64,000 bases of DNA from DATKMK01 sp035541895 (GTDB lineage: Bacteria > Desulfobacterota > Binatia > HRBIN30 > JACQVA1), in contig DATKMK010000049.1 of the NCBI GenBank assembly GCA_035541895.1, positions 94,736 through 158,735 on the forward strand, given 5' to 3'. The notes below the pieces were generated by a model, which did not search any database, had not been told where the DNA came from, and saw only the letters and a list, made by a program, of their open reading frames with translations. Made by a program: the position numbers and the translations under genes. Shown here piece by piece: positions 1-7,474 of the stretch (the first letter of the stretch is position 1; the number at the start of each line of letters is the position of its first letter).

Positions 1-1179
1 GCCGTGGTTGCAGTCGCGGTCGTGACCTTCGTAGTGTGGGCGATGGTCGGACCGGCGCCGCGGATGGCGTACGCGCTGGTGAACGCGGTGGCGGTACTGA
101 TCATCGCTTGTCCCTGTGCCCTCGGATTGGCTACGCCGATGTCGATCATGGTCGGCACCGGCCGCGGCGCCGCCGCCGGCGTGCTGATCAAGAATGCCGA
201 GGCGCTGGAGTTGCTTGAACGTGTCGACACCGTCGTTGTCGACAAGACCGGCACGCTCACCGAAGGTAAACCGGTGTTGACCTCGGTCGTTGCGTTGGAT
301 CACTGGACGGAAGGTCAACTCCTTCGTCTTGCCGGCAGCGTCGAGCGAGTCAGCGAGCATGCGGTGGCAACCGCGGTTGTGGCGGCGGCCCGCGCGCGGC
401 AAATCGAGCTCCCCGACGTCGCGGCGTTTCGCGCGGTCTCCGGAAGGGGTGTCAGTGGCAGCGTCGATGACCACGAGGTCGTCGTCGGGAACGAGCGGTT
501 GTTGGCTGACCGCGGCGTTGCGCTCGGCGGGCTGGCGCAAGTTATTGACGATCTTCGCCGTGGCGGACATACGGTGATGCTGGTGGCGATCGATGGGCGT
601 GTGGCGGGACTCCTCGGCGTGGCGGATGTGATCAAGCCGACGACGAGGGAGGCCATTGAATTGCTGCACGCCGACGGCATTCGGATCGTGATGCTCACGG
701 GCGATCATCGCGCCGCCGCGGACGCGGTCGCGCACGAGTTGGGCATCGATGAAGTGGAGGCGGAGATCCTTCCGGAGCACAAGGGAGCGATCGTCAAGCG
801 GCTCCAGGCCGAAGGACGTATCGTCGCGATGGCTGGCGACGGTATCAACGACGCCCCCGCGTTGGCGCTGGCCCATGTCGGCATCGCCATGGGCACCGGG
901 ACCGACGTCGCGATGCAGAGTGCGGCGATCACGTTGGTGAAGGGCGATCTCCGCGGCATCGCGAAGGTGCGCCGCCTCAGTCGTGGGACCATGCGCAATA
1001 TCCGCGAAAATCTCTTCTTTGCCTTCCTCTATAACGTGCTGGGGGTTCCGCTCGCCGCCGGCGTGTTGTATCCCGTGCTCGGCGTGTTGCTCAGCCCGAT
1101 GATTGCGAGCGCGGCCATGAGCCTCAGCTCGGTGTCGGTGATCAGCAATGCGCTGCGACTGCGCAAACTCGCGCTGTAG
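1..1179 (+). CDS. copA: Copper-translocating P-type ATPase, C-terminal part (5' truncated by window)
   Basis: C-terminal part of a P1B-type ATPase that exports Cu+ across the inner membrane at the cost of ATP. The reading frame is open to base 1, so the metal-binding and first membrane segments lie upstream. Visible in order are the CPC metal motif (CPCALGLATP), the phosphorylation site DKTGT, the TGDH and GDGINDAPA hinge motifs, and a closing membrane pair with a YN and an MSLSS signature. The YN and MxxSS residues are typical of the Cu+ subgroup rather than Zn/Cd pumps. The gene stops 17 bases before the next start. Family assignment is firm; Cu+ over Ag+ is inferred. Confidence 0.93.
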   Translation, partial: AVVAVAVVTFVVWAMVGPAPRMAYALVNAVAVLIIACPCALGLATPMSIMVGTGRGAAAGVLIKNAEALELLERVDTVVVDKTGTLTEGKPVLTSVVALDHWTEGQLLRLAGSVERVSEHAVATAVVAAARARQIELPDVAAFRAVSGRGVSGSVDDHEVVVGNERLLADRGVALGGLAQVIDDLRRGGHTVMLVAIDGRVAGLLGVADVIKPTTREAIELLHADGIRIVMLTGDHRAAADAVAHELGIDEVEAEILPEHKGAIVKRLQAEGRIVAMAGDGINDAPALALAHVGIAMGTGTDVAMQSAAITLVKGDLRGIAKVRRLSRGTMRNIRENLFFAFLYNVLGVPLAAGVLYPVLGVLLSPMIASAAMSLSSVSVISNALRLRKLAL

Positions 1180-1196
1180 CGCGAGGCGGGAATCAG

Positions 1197-1742
1197 GTGT
1201 TCGTCTCAATGTTCATCATCCTTGGGCTCATCACTGCCGGAAGCGGGCAGGTCGGCACGCCCGAAGTCGCATGGTCGCAGCAGTTTCGCGTCCGCCGGAT
1301 CTTCAAGGGTCATCCCGCAGCCGTGCGGTTGACGACCGCGCGAGCGCGACGGTTCCGAGCGGTCGTACGCGATGGGGCGAAACACGGCCCCAACTTCGCG
1401 GGGCGCTACACCGTCATCGCCTGGGGATGCGGCGCTTCCTGCCATCGACTTGCCATTGCCGACGCCGTCTCCGGCAAGGTGTTTGATGCGCCGTTCAGAA
1501 GCGTCTCGGCGGCGCCTCCCTATCCGCTGCCCGACGACGTCGACGTTGACCTCCTCCCCGACTTCGGCGAGTTGCAGTATCGCCTCGACAGCCGCTTGCT
1601 GATCGTCGGCGGCTGCCTCAACGAAGACAACGCGAGATGCGGTTGGCACTACTTCGAGTGGAAGGATGAGCGACTGACCGAGCGCACGCGGCTCCCATTC
1701 CCTGATCCGGATGACTTACCGAAGAAACCGGCGGCGCGCTGA
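1197..1742 (+). CDS. Predicted secreted protein of unknown function
   Basis: A 181-residue protein I do not recognise. It opens with a short hydrophobic stretch (about residues 3-17, MFIILGLITAGSG) that looks like a signal peptide, followed by a globular region with four cysteines in two groups (GCGASC and CLNEDNARC), which could form disulfides outside the cytoplasm. The start chosen is GTG, with a purine-rich GAGGCGGG upstream; an in-frame ATG four codons later is equally possible. It follows the copper ATPase by 17 bases and may be cotranscribed. It is convergent with the universal stress protein gene. Confidence 0.6.
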   Translation: MFVSMFIILGLITAGSGQVGTPEVAWSQQFRVRRIFKGHPAAVRLTTARARRFRAVVRDGAKHGPNFAGRYTVIAWGCGASCHRLAIADAVSGKVFDAPFRSVSAAPPYPLPDDVDVDLLPDFGELQYRLDSRLLIVGGCLNEDNARCGWHYFEWKDERLTERTRLPFPDPDDLPKKPAAR

Positions 1743-1777
1743 CGCCATCGTTGGAAGTCGGGCGACCGGTCCCGCAG

Positions 1778-2245
1778 CTAGCTGCCGGCGCTCGGCGGCC
1801 CGGTAACGATCAGCACCGGCCGATCGGTGGCTTCGGCGACGCGACGGGTGACGCTGCCGAGCATGATGCGGCGCGCACCGCGCCGGCCGATCTTGCCCAT
1901 CACGATCAGATCGGCGGCATCCCGCGCGGCGATGTCGCAGATTACCGCGCACGGGTCGCCTTCGTCGATCTCCTCGCGGTGCGCGACGTGATGCTCTTCC
2001 GCCACCCGTGCGCTGTCGCGCAAGTAGATGCGGCCGTTGTCCCACAAGCGATCGCGAATCTGTGGGCCGTCGCCGGCTTCGTGAGTCGTGAGTTCGGCGA
2101 CAATCTGGTGATCGACCGCGTGCACGAAGACGATCTCCGCGCTGTACGCGCGCGCGATCCGCAGCGCGTGCTCGGTGGCGTGGCGCGAATACTCCGAGCC
2201 GTCGACCGGAACGAGGATGCGCGTGATGTGCAAGGCCTCGGTCAT
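1778..2245 (-). CDS. Universal stress protein (UspA family)
   Basis: A 155-residue single-domain universal stress protein. It begins with the family's ILVPVDGSEYS strand and ends with the nucleotide-binding loop GKIGRRGARRIMLGS, which fits the G-2X-G-9X-G-S/T pattern of ATP-binding members. The ATG overlaps the stop of the upstream V-ATPase subunit D gene in an ATGA arrangement, so it is the last gene of the ATPase operon and is probably translationally coupled. The reading frame stays open further upstream, but that part shadows subunit D. A role in energy stress is suggested only by operon membership. Confidence 0.9.
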   Translation of the reverse strand: MTEALHITRILVPVDGSEYSRHATEHALRIARAYSAEIVFVHAVDHQIVAELTTHEAGDGPQIRDRLWDNGRIYLRDSARVAEEHHVAHREEIDEGDPCAVICDIAARDAADLIVMGKIGRRGARRIMLGSVTRRVAEATDRPVLIVTGPPSAGS

Positions 2246-2886
2246 TGTGTCGCCTCGTCGGTTTGCGAACGCCGTCGGCCTTTGAAGCGCTTCATCTGGA
2301 AGAGGGACTCGCGCTCTTTTTCCTCCAGCGTACTCTCGATGAAGTGAATCGTGTCGCGGTATTCGGGCAGAAAGATGTGCTCCAAGGCGTTGACCTTGCG
2401 TCGCGTCTTCTGCAGCTCGGTGGCGAGTCGCCGGCAGGAGATCTCGATTTCGGCGACGCGCACGGCCATCGGCAGCAGCTCGCGAACTTGACGCGCGGCG
2501 AATGCGGCCGCGACGCTCCCCCATCCGGGAGCCGCGGCGGGACCGGCGGCATCGTCGAGATCTGCCTCCAGCAGGGGCACCACCACCCCCATGATGCTGC
2601 GCTCACGCAATCGCAAGTGAATCGTTGTTTGGGCCGCCAAGGCCTCGGACTCCACGGCGGCGCGTCCCGATGCGAGCATGGCTGCTTGCAGTTGTTCGTA
2701 GAGCCGCCGCAACGCGGCATCGAGCGCCTGCCGCGCTTGTGCGCTCTCACGGTAGACGTCCAACAGTTCTTCGAGGAGGATTTCGCGTTTCTGATCCAGC
2801 AACTCGTGGCCGGATTTGACGAACCCAAAGTGTTCCTTGAGCCGGAGCAGATTGCTCTTGGTGGCGGGAATGTCGGTGCGGCGCAT
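2242..2886 (-). CDS. atpD: V/A-type ATPase subunit D (central rotor shaft)
   Basis: A 214-residue protein of the NtpD/AtpD family, which forms the rotating shaft inside the A3B3 head and links it to the membrane rotor. The N-terminus (PATKSNLLRLKEHFGF) and the C-terminal helix (KVNALEHIFLPEY) are family hallmarks, and long heptad-rich helices predict an antiparallel coiled coil. The basic C-terminus (MKRFKGRRR) is also typical. It begins one base past the subunit B stop and overlaps the stress-protein start by four bases. The family suffix D follows V/A nomenclature and is not the F-type beta subunit. Confidence 0.92.
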   Translation of the reverse strand: MRRTDIPATKSNLLRLKEHFGFVKSGHELLDQKREILLEELLDVYRESAQARQALDAALRRLYEQLQAAMLASGRAAVESEALAAQTTIHLRLRERSIMGVVVPLLEADLDDAAGPAAAPGWGSVAAAFAARQVRELLPMAVRVAEIEISCRRLATELQKTRRKVNALEHIFLPEYRDTIHFIESTLEEKERESLFQMKRFKGRRRSQTDEATQ

Positions 2887-2887
2887 C

Positions 2888-4324
2888 TCAACCCTGTTGT
2901 GCCGGCGGGTCCGCGCTCGCCGCGGGTGCAGCGGCGCTGCCGCGGTAGCGTTCGATGAGCTCGCGACTGACGCGGGTCAGTTCATTGTCCGGCAGCGGGT
3001 GCAAAGCCTGCCAGCCGAGATCCAGGGTGCCGGTGAAGCTGCGTTCCTCGGCCGGCCTTTGCCCGATGAACTCGCGTTCGAAGTGTTCGCCGAACTGCAG
3101 GTAGCGCCGATTGATCTCGGAAAGTTCCTCTTGGCCGATGATGCTGGCGAGCCGTTCGACCTCACGCACGCGGGCGTATGCCGCGTAGAGCTGGCTCGCA
3201 AGTTTGGAGTGATCCTCGCGCGTTTGACCGGTGCCGATGCCGTCTTCCATCAGCCGCGAGAGCGACGGCAGCACATCGATGGGCGGATAAACGCCGCGGC
3301 CGTGCAACGCACGCGACAGCACGATTTGCCCCTCGGTGATGTAGCCGGTGAGATCGGGGATCGGATGGGTGATGTCGTCGTTCGGCATGGTGACAATCGG
3401 AATCTGGGTGATCGATCCGGGGCGATCCTTGAGACGGCCGGCGCGCTCGAAGATCGAAGCCAGGTCGCTGTACAGGTAGCCGGGGTAGCCCTTGCGACTC
3501 GGCACTTCGCCCTTTGCCGTTGCGACCTCGCGCAATGCCTCGCAGTAGTTGGTGATGTCGGTGAGCACCACCAGAATGTGCATGCCGAGGTCGAAGGCGA
3601 GATACTCGGCTAGCGTCAGCGCTGCCCGCGGCGTCACCAGGCGTTCCATGCTCGGATCGTCGGCCAGATTCAGAAACAAGGTGCTGGTGCGAAACGCGCC
3701 GCTTTCCTGAAAACTCTTGTGAAAGAACTCCGCCACATCGTGATTCACGCCGATGGCGGCGAACACGACGCCGAACGGCTCGTTCGCGGCCGGCAGGTGC
3801 GCCTGGCGAACGATCTGCGCCGCCAGCGCGTCGTGCGGCAGGCCGCTGGCCGAGAACAGCGGCAACTTCTGCCCCCGCACCAGCGTGTTCATGCCATCGA
3901 TGCCGGAAATCCCGGTCTGGATGCAGTCGCGCGGATAGGCGCGCCGCACCGGATTGATCGGCTCGCCGTTCACGTCGCGCATCGCCGCCGGCAACGGCGG
4001 CGGGCCGCCGTCGAGTGGCTGGCCGGTGCCGTCGAAGACGCGTCCGAGCATTTCACGGGCGACCGGAAGAGTTAGCGGGTGACCGAGGAAGCGGACGCGC
4101 GTGTCGGCGACCGACAGCTCCGCCGTTCCCTGCAGGACTTCGACAACGGCCAGGTCGCCCGCGATCTGGAGTACGCGCCCGTGCAGCACGCGACCGCTCG
4201 GCCCGATCACCTCGGCGAGTTCGCCGAAGCCGACGTCTTCAACTCCGCGGAGGAAGACCAGCGGCCCTTGAATCTGATGAAGGCCGCGGTGTTCGAGTGC
4301 GGCATGGGCGCGGGGATCGGCCAT
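2888..4324 (-). CDS. atpB: V/A-type ATPase subunit B (non-catalytic head subunit)
   Basis: A 478-residue regulatory head subunit that alternates with subunit A in the cytoplasmic V1/A1 ring. Family features include the QIQGPLVFLRG opening strand, DGTGQPLDGGP, the GISGIDGMNTLVRGQKLPLF segment that replaces a Walker A motif, and the SITQIPIVTMPNDDITHPIPD region. There is no intact P-loop, as expected. The start chosen is the ATG of MADPRAHAAL, four bases after the subunit A stop; a longer reading runs back inside subunit A and is rejected. Length is normal for the family. It is in the centre of the operon. Confidence 0.95.
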   Translation of the reverse strand: MADPRAHAALEHRGLHQIQGPLVFLRGVEDVGFGELAEVIGPSGRVLHGRVLQIAGDLAVVEVLQGTAELSVADTRVRFLGHPLTLPVAREMLGRVFDGTGQPLDGGPPPLPAAMRDVNGEPINPVRRAYPRDCIQTGISGIDGMNTLVRGQKLPLFSASGLPHDALAAQIVRQAHLPAANEPFGVVFAAIGVNHDVAEFFHKSFQESGAFRTSTLFLNLADDPSMERLVTPRAALTLAEYLAFDLGMHILVVLTDITNYCEALREVATAKGEVPSRKGYPGYLYSDLASIFERAGRLKDRPGSITQIPIVTMPNDDITHPIPDLTGYITEGQIVLSRALHGRGVYPPIDVLPSLSRLMEDGIGTGQTREDHSKLASQLYAAYARVREVERLASIIGQEELSEINRRYLQFGEHFEREFIGQRPAEERSFTGTLDLGWQALHPLPDNELTRVSRELIERYRGSAAAPAASADPPAQQG

Positions 4325-4328
4325 CGAC

Positions 4329-6101
4329 TCACTCGCGTGCCAACGCGTCCATTTGGGTCGTGATCGCGTCGGTGAGGGCATCGAAGCGATCGAGTTCACC
4401 ATCGGGAATCTCGAAGCGCATGCGCATCAGATCGGTGCGCGCCGGAATCTCCTTGACGCGATAGATCGGAATCTTGTGGCCGACGATGTCCAAGCCGCGG
4501 TCGATGTAGTGGAACAGCACGCGCAACATGCGGAGCTGCTTCTCCGGTGTGCTGTAACGATCGATGCGGTCGAATGCGTTCTGCTGCAGGAAGGCGTTGC
4601 GCAACACCCATGCGCCGTCGAGCACCATGCGTTCGCGATCGGGCAGCGACTCTTCGCCGACCAGACGCACGATCTGCTGCAACTTGACTTCTTCGTGCAG
4701 CAACTCGACGGCGCGCGCGCGCAACGCCGCCCAATCCGCGAAGCCCTTGGTGCGCCACCACTCGCTGAGGTCCGCCGCGTACTCGCTGTAGGAGTCGGTG
4801 AAGTTGATGGCCGGAAAGAAGCGTGCGCTCGCCAGCTCTTTGTCCAGACCCCAAAAGCAGCGGACGAAGCGCTTGGTGTGCTGCGTCACCGGTTCGGTGA
4901 AGTCGCCGCCCGGCGGGGAGACCGCGGCGACGACGCTCACCGATCCCTCGCGACCGCAGTTGGTGCGGACGAGGCCGGCGCGTTCGTAAAAGTCGGCCAA
5001 GCGGGTCGCCAGGTACGCCGGGAATCCCTCCTCGGCGGGCATTTCCTCCAATCGCCCGGAGATCTCACGCAGCGCCTCCGCCCAACGTGACGTCGAGTCG
5101 GCCAACAGTGCGACGTCGTAGCCCATGTCCCGGTAATATTCGGCGATCGTGATGCCGGTGTAGATCGACGCCTCGCGGGCAGCGACCGGCATGTTCGAGG
5201 TGTTGGCGACCAGCACCGTCCGTTCGAGCAGCGGGCGGCCGGTATGCGGATCTTCGAGCTGCGGTAGCTCGGTAAGCACGCCGGTCATTTCGTTGCCGCG
5301 TTCGCCGCAGCCGATGTAGACGATGACGTGGGCGTGTGCGCATTTTGCCAACGTTTGCTCGGTTACCGTTTTGCCGGTGCCGAAGCCACCTGGAATCGCG
5401 GCGGTGCCGCCGCACGCCAGCGGAAAGAACGCATCGATGATGCGCTGGCCGGTGAGCAGCGGTGTCGCGGGCGGCCGGCGCTCACGGTAGGGACGCCGCC
5501 GCCGCACCGGCCAGCGATGATAGAGACGCACATCGTGCTGAGTGCGACCGTCCTCGACCACCGCGATGATGTCGTTGACGGTGTACTCGCCCGGCGGGGC
5601 GATTGAGGCCACGGTGCCGGCGATCTCGGGCGGAACCAGGACGCGGTGTTCGATCGAGGGGGCCTCAGGAACCGTACCGAGGATCTCACCGCCGCAGACC
5701 GTCGCGCCGGTCTTGACCGCGGGCGCAAAGCACCATCGACGAGTGCGGTCGAGCGGATCGCCGGCCGTGCCGCGCCGAATGAAGTCGCCGGTTTGATCGG
5801 CGAGGAATTCGAGCGGTCGCTGAATGCCGTCGAAGATCCGCCCAAGCAGGCCGGGGCCCAACTCGACGAACAGCGGCAGACCGGATCCTTCAACCGGATC
5901 GCCGGGCTTCAATCCGGTGGTGTCTTCGTAGACTTGAACGGTGATGTCGGATTCAAGCAGGCCGATGACTTCTCCCACGAGGCGCTCGTGGCCCACCCAC
6001 ACCAGCTCCGACATGCCGATGGGGCGGCGCATGCGACCGCGGATCACCGGACCGTTGATGCCGATGATGACGCCACCGGGAGCATCACTCGCGCGAGTCA
6101 T
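4329..6101 (-). CDS. atpA: V/A-type ATPase catalytic subunit A
   Basis: A 590-residue catalytic subunit that hydrolyses or makes ATP in the V1/A1 head. The Walker A loop GGFGTGKT lies at residues 238-245. The A-subunit-specific insertion of about 90 residues lies before it (roughly 110-200), and the GERGNEM and ADSTSRWAEALREISGR signatures follow. Length matches bacterial and archaeal A subunits. It starts 12 bases after subunit E and ends 4 bases before subunit B. Nothing in the sequence decides between synthesis and hydrolysis. Confidence 0.96.
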   Translation of the reverse strand: MTRASDAPGGVIIGINGPVIRGRMRRPIGMSELVWVGHERLVGEVIGLLESDITVQVYEDTTGLKPGDPVEGSGLPLFVELGPGLLGRIFDGIQRPLEFLADQTGDFIRRGTAGDPLDRTRRWCFAPAVKTGATVCGGEILGTVPEAPSIEHRVLVPPEIAGTVASIAPPGEYTVNDIIAVVEDGRTQHDVRLYHRWPVRRRRPYRERRPPATPLLTGQRIIDAFFPLACGGTAAIPGGFGTGKTVTEQTLAKCAHAHVIVYIGCGERGNEMTGVLTELPQLEDPHTGRPLLERTVLVANTSNMPVAAREASIYTGITIAEYYRDMGYDVALLADSTSRWAEALREISGRLEEMPAEEGFPAYLATRLADFYERAGLVRTNCGREGSVSVVAAVSPPGGDFTEPVTQHTKRFVRCFWGLDKELASARFFPAINFTDSYSEYAADLSEWWRTKGFADWAALRARAVELLHEEVKLQQIVRLVGEESLPDRERMVLDGAWVLRNAFLQQNAFDRIDRYSTPEKQLRMLRVLFHYIDRGLDIVGHKIPIYRVKEIPARTDLMRMRFEIPDGELDRFDALTDAITTQMDALARE

Positions 6102-6113
6102 CGGTCACCGCAT

Positions 6114-6749
6114 TCACCACTCCGGCGCTTCACCGCCCAGAAGCGTGTCCAGCACCAGGCGCCGCAGGTGATCGCGCCCGCGCCGGAGCCGGGCGTCGAA
6201 GGAGTTGTCGAATCGCAGGCGTCCATCGGCGGATTCCGCGACGACTCCATGGGCTGGCGCATGGTCGGATATCACCGTGATCTGCCAGCGGTCGCCGCCG
6301 AGCGTCGCGCACAGCGGTGGATCAATGAGGGCGGAGACGGCAGCCGGGACCCGCACGCACACGGGTCCTGACGGCAGCACTTGCAATGCCTCCACGATCA
6401 AGTCGTGCACGATGCGTCGGGCATCCGGCACGTGTGGAAATTGAGAGAGGCGGTCGCGCGCGGCGTTCAGCACCTCATCGATCAACTGTTCGCGCGCCCA
6501 CAGCCAGGCCCGACGACTGTCGGTTTCGGCGACGGCCAGGCGCTTGGCGGTGGCTTGTCGTCCGCGCGTTTCGCCAAGCGCCTGCGCGTCCCCGCGCAGG
6601 GTTTCCGCCTCGGCGACCGCGCTCGCGCGGATGCGTTCGGCGCGTTCGGCCGCCTCGGTTCGCAGCGCGGCGATCTCACCCACGCACTGCTGGCGGATCA
6701 GATCGACGAGGTCCTCGCTGCCGCTGAGTGTATCGGGCTGGTTGGTCAC
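6114..6749 (-). CDS. atpE: V/A-type ATPase subunit E (peripheral stalk)
   Basis: A 211-residue peripheral stalk subunit. The first ~90 residues form a charged, alanine-rich helix (IAALRTEAAERAERIRASA) that should pair with subunit H/G as a coiled coil, and the C-terminal half is the globular head-binding domain. The ATG overlaps the stop of subunit F by four bases. Sequence conservation is weak, as usual for stalk subunits, so the call rests on length, coiled-coil character and position between F and A in the operon. Confidence 0.85.
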   Translation of the reverse strand: MTNQPDTLSGSEDLVDLIRQQCVGEIAALRTEAAERAERIRASAVAEAETLRGDAQALGETRGRQATAKRLAVAETDSRRAWLWAREQLIDEVLNAARDRLSQFPHVPDARRIVHDLIVEALQVLPSGPVCVRVPAAVSALIDPPLCATLGGDRWQITVISDHAPAHGVVAESADGRLRFDNSFDARLRRGRDHLRRLVLDTLLGGEAPEW

Positions 6750-7072
6750 ACGCGCACTCCGAGTGCCCGCTCGACGAAATCGTCGACCAGTTCGCCGCCG
6801 CGTTCGTTGTAGCCGGCGATGATGAGAATCAGCGGCGCCTTCGGTTCCAGCGTCATCGCGCGCAACTCGTCACGCGCCAATGAGGCGGCGCCGCGACTGA
6901 TGAGGAGCAGCAAAGGCTTGCGGCTCTCGCCGGGTTTCGCTCGCACCGCGTCGGCCGCGGCGGCGAGTACCGTGCGCACGTCAGCCGCTGTCGTTACGAT
7001 GGAGCCGGACACCCCACCGATCGCAAACGCCAGAACCGTGTCGGCATCGCCGATGACGTGCATGCCGGTCAT
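6746..7072 (-). CDS. atpF: V/A-type ATPase subunit F (central stalk)
   Basis: A 108-residue subunit F that binds subunit D in the rotor. The N-terminal strand MHVIGDADTVLAFAIGGV and the mid-protein LLLISRGAA, followed by a PLILII strand, fit the Rossmann-like F fold. The start is the ATG of MTGMHVIG, overlapping the proteolipid gene stop by four bases; a longer reading in the same frame runs back through the proteolipid gene and is a shadow. It overlaps subunit E by four bases downstream, giving a chain of coupled genes. Confidence 0.9.
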   Translation of the reverse strand: MTGMHVIGDADTVLAFAIGGVSGSIVTTAADVRTVLAAAADAVRAKPGESRKPLLLLISRGAASLARDELRAMTLEPKAPLILIIAGYNERGGELVDDFVERALGVRV

Positions 7073-7455
7073 GAGAGGCGTCCGAGAATCATGATGGCGA
7101 TGATCAGGCCGTAGATGGCGATGCCTTCGGCGAGGCCGACGAAGATGAGGGCGCGGCCCGCAACTTCGGGCCGCTCGCCCATTGCGGCCAATGCTGCCGC
7201 GCCGACGTGACTGACCGCGTAGGCGGCCGCCACCGTTCCGATCGAGGTTGCAGCGCCGGCGGCGAGAAAGCCCCACATCAGCACCTGGTCCGACAGACCA
7301 CCGGCGTGGGTGGTGGTCTCTGCCGCAGCCGGCGCGGCATGTCCGAATAGGATGAACAGAACGACAGCGGCTGCCATTGCCAGCATCACATTGAAGACGA
7401 TGAACCAACGCAGGGCCCGTGGACGCGCGTGGCCGGATGTCCTCACGTTTCCCAT
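7069..7455 (-). CDS. atpK: V/A-type ATPase proteolipid subunit K/c
   Basis: A 128-residue membrane rotor subunit. Residues 17-38 form a first hydrophobic segment followed by AAPAAAE, which resembles a cleavable leader. Residues 56-125 then form one helical hairpin with polar loop ERPE (94-97) and the ion-binding Glu at 110 in VGLAEGIAIYG. Many V-type K subunits have two hairpins (four helices); this one has a single hairpin plus the leader, giving one carboxylate per subunit. The ATG is preceded by GGAGGGAACGATC, which fixes the start and excludes a longer reading. H+ or Na+ cannot be decided by eye. Confidence 0.88.
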   Translation of the reverse strand: MGNVRTSGHARPRALRWFIVFNVMLAMAAAVVLFILFGHAAPAAAETTTHAGGLSDQVLMWGFLAAGAATSIGTVAAAYAVSHVGAAALAAMGERPEVAGRALIFVGLAEGIAIYGLIIAIMILGRLS

Positions 7456-7474
7456 GATCGTTCCCTCCTCTGCC

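Noticed and set aside
7069..7455. Assigning Na+ specificity to the V-ATPase
   Set aside because: The residues around Glu110 do not clearly match either the Na+ or the H+ signature by eye.
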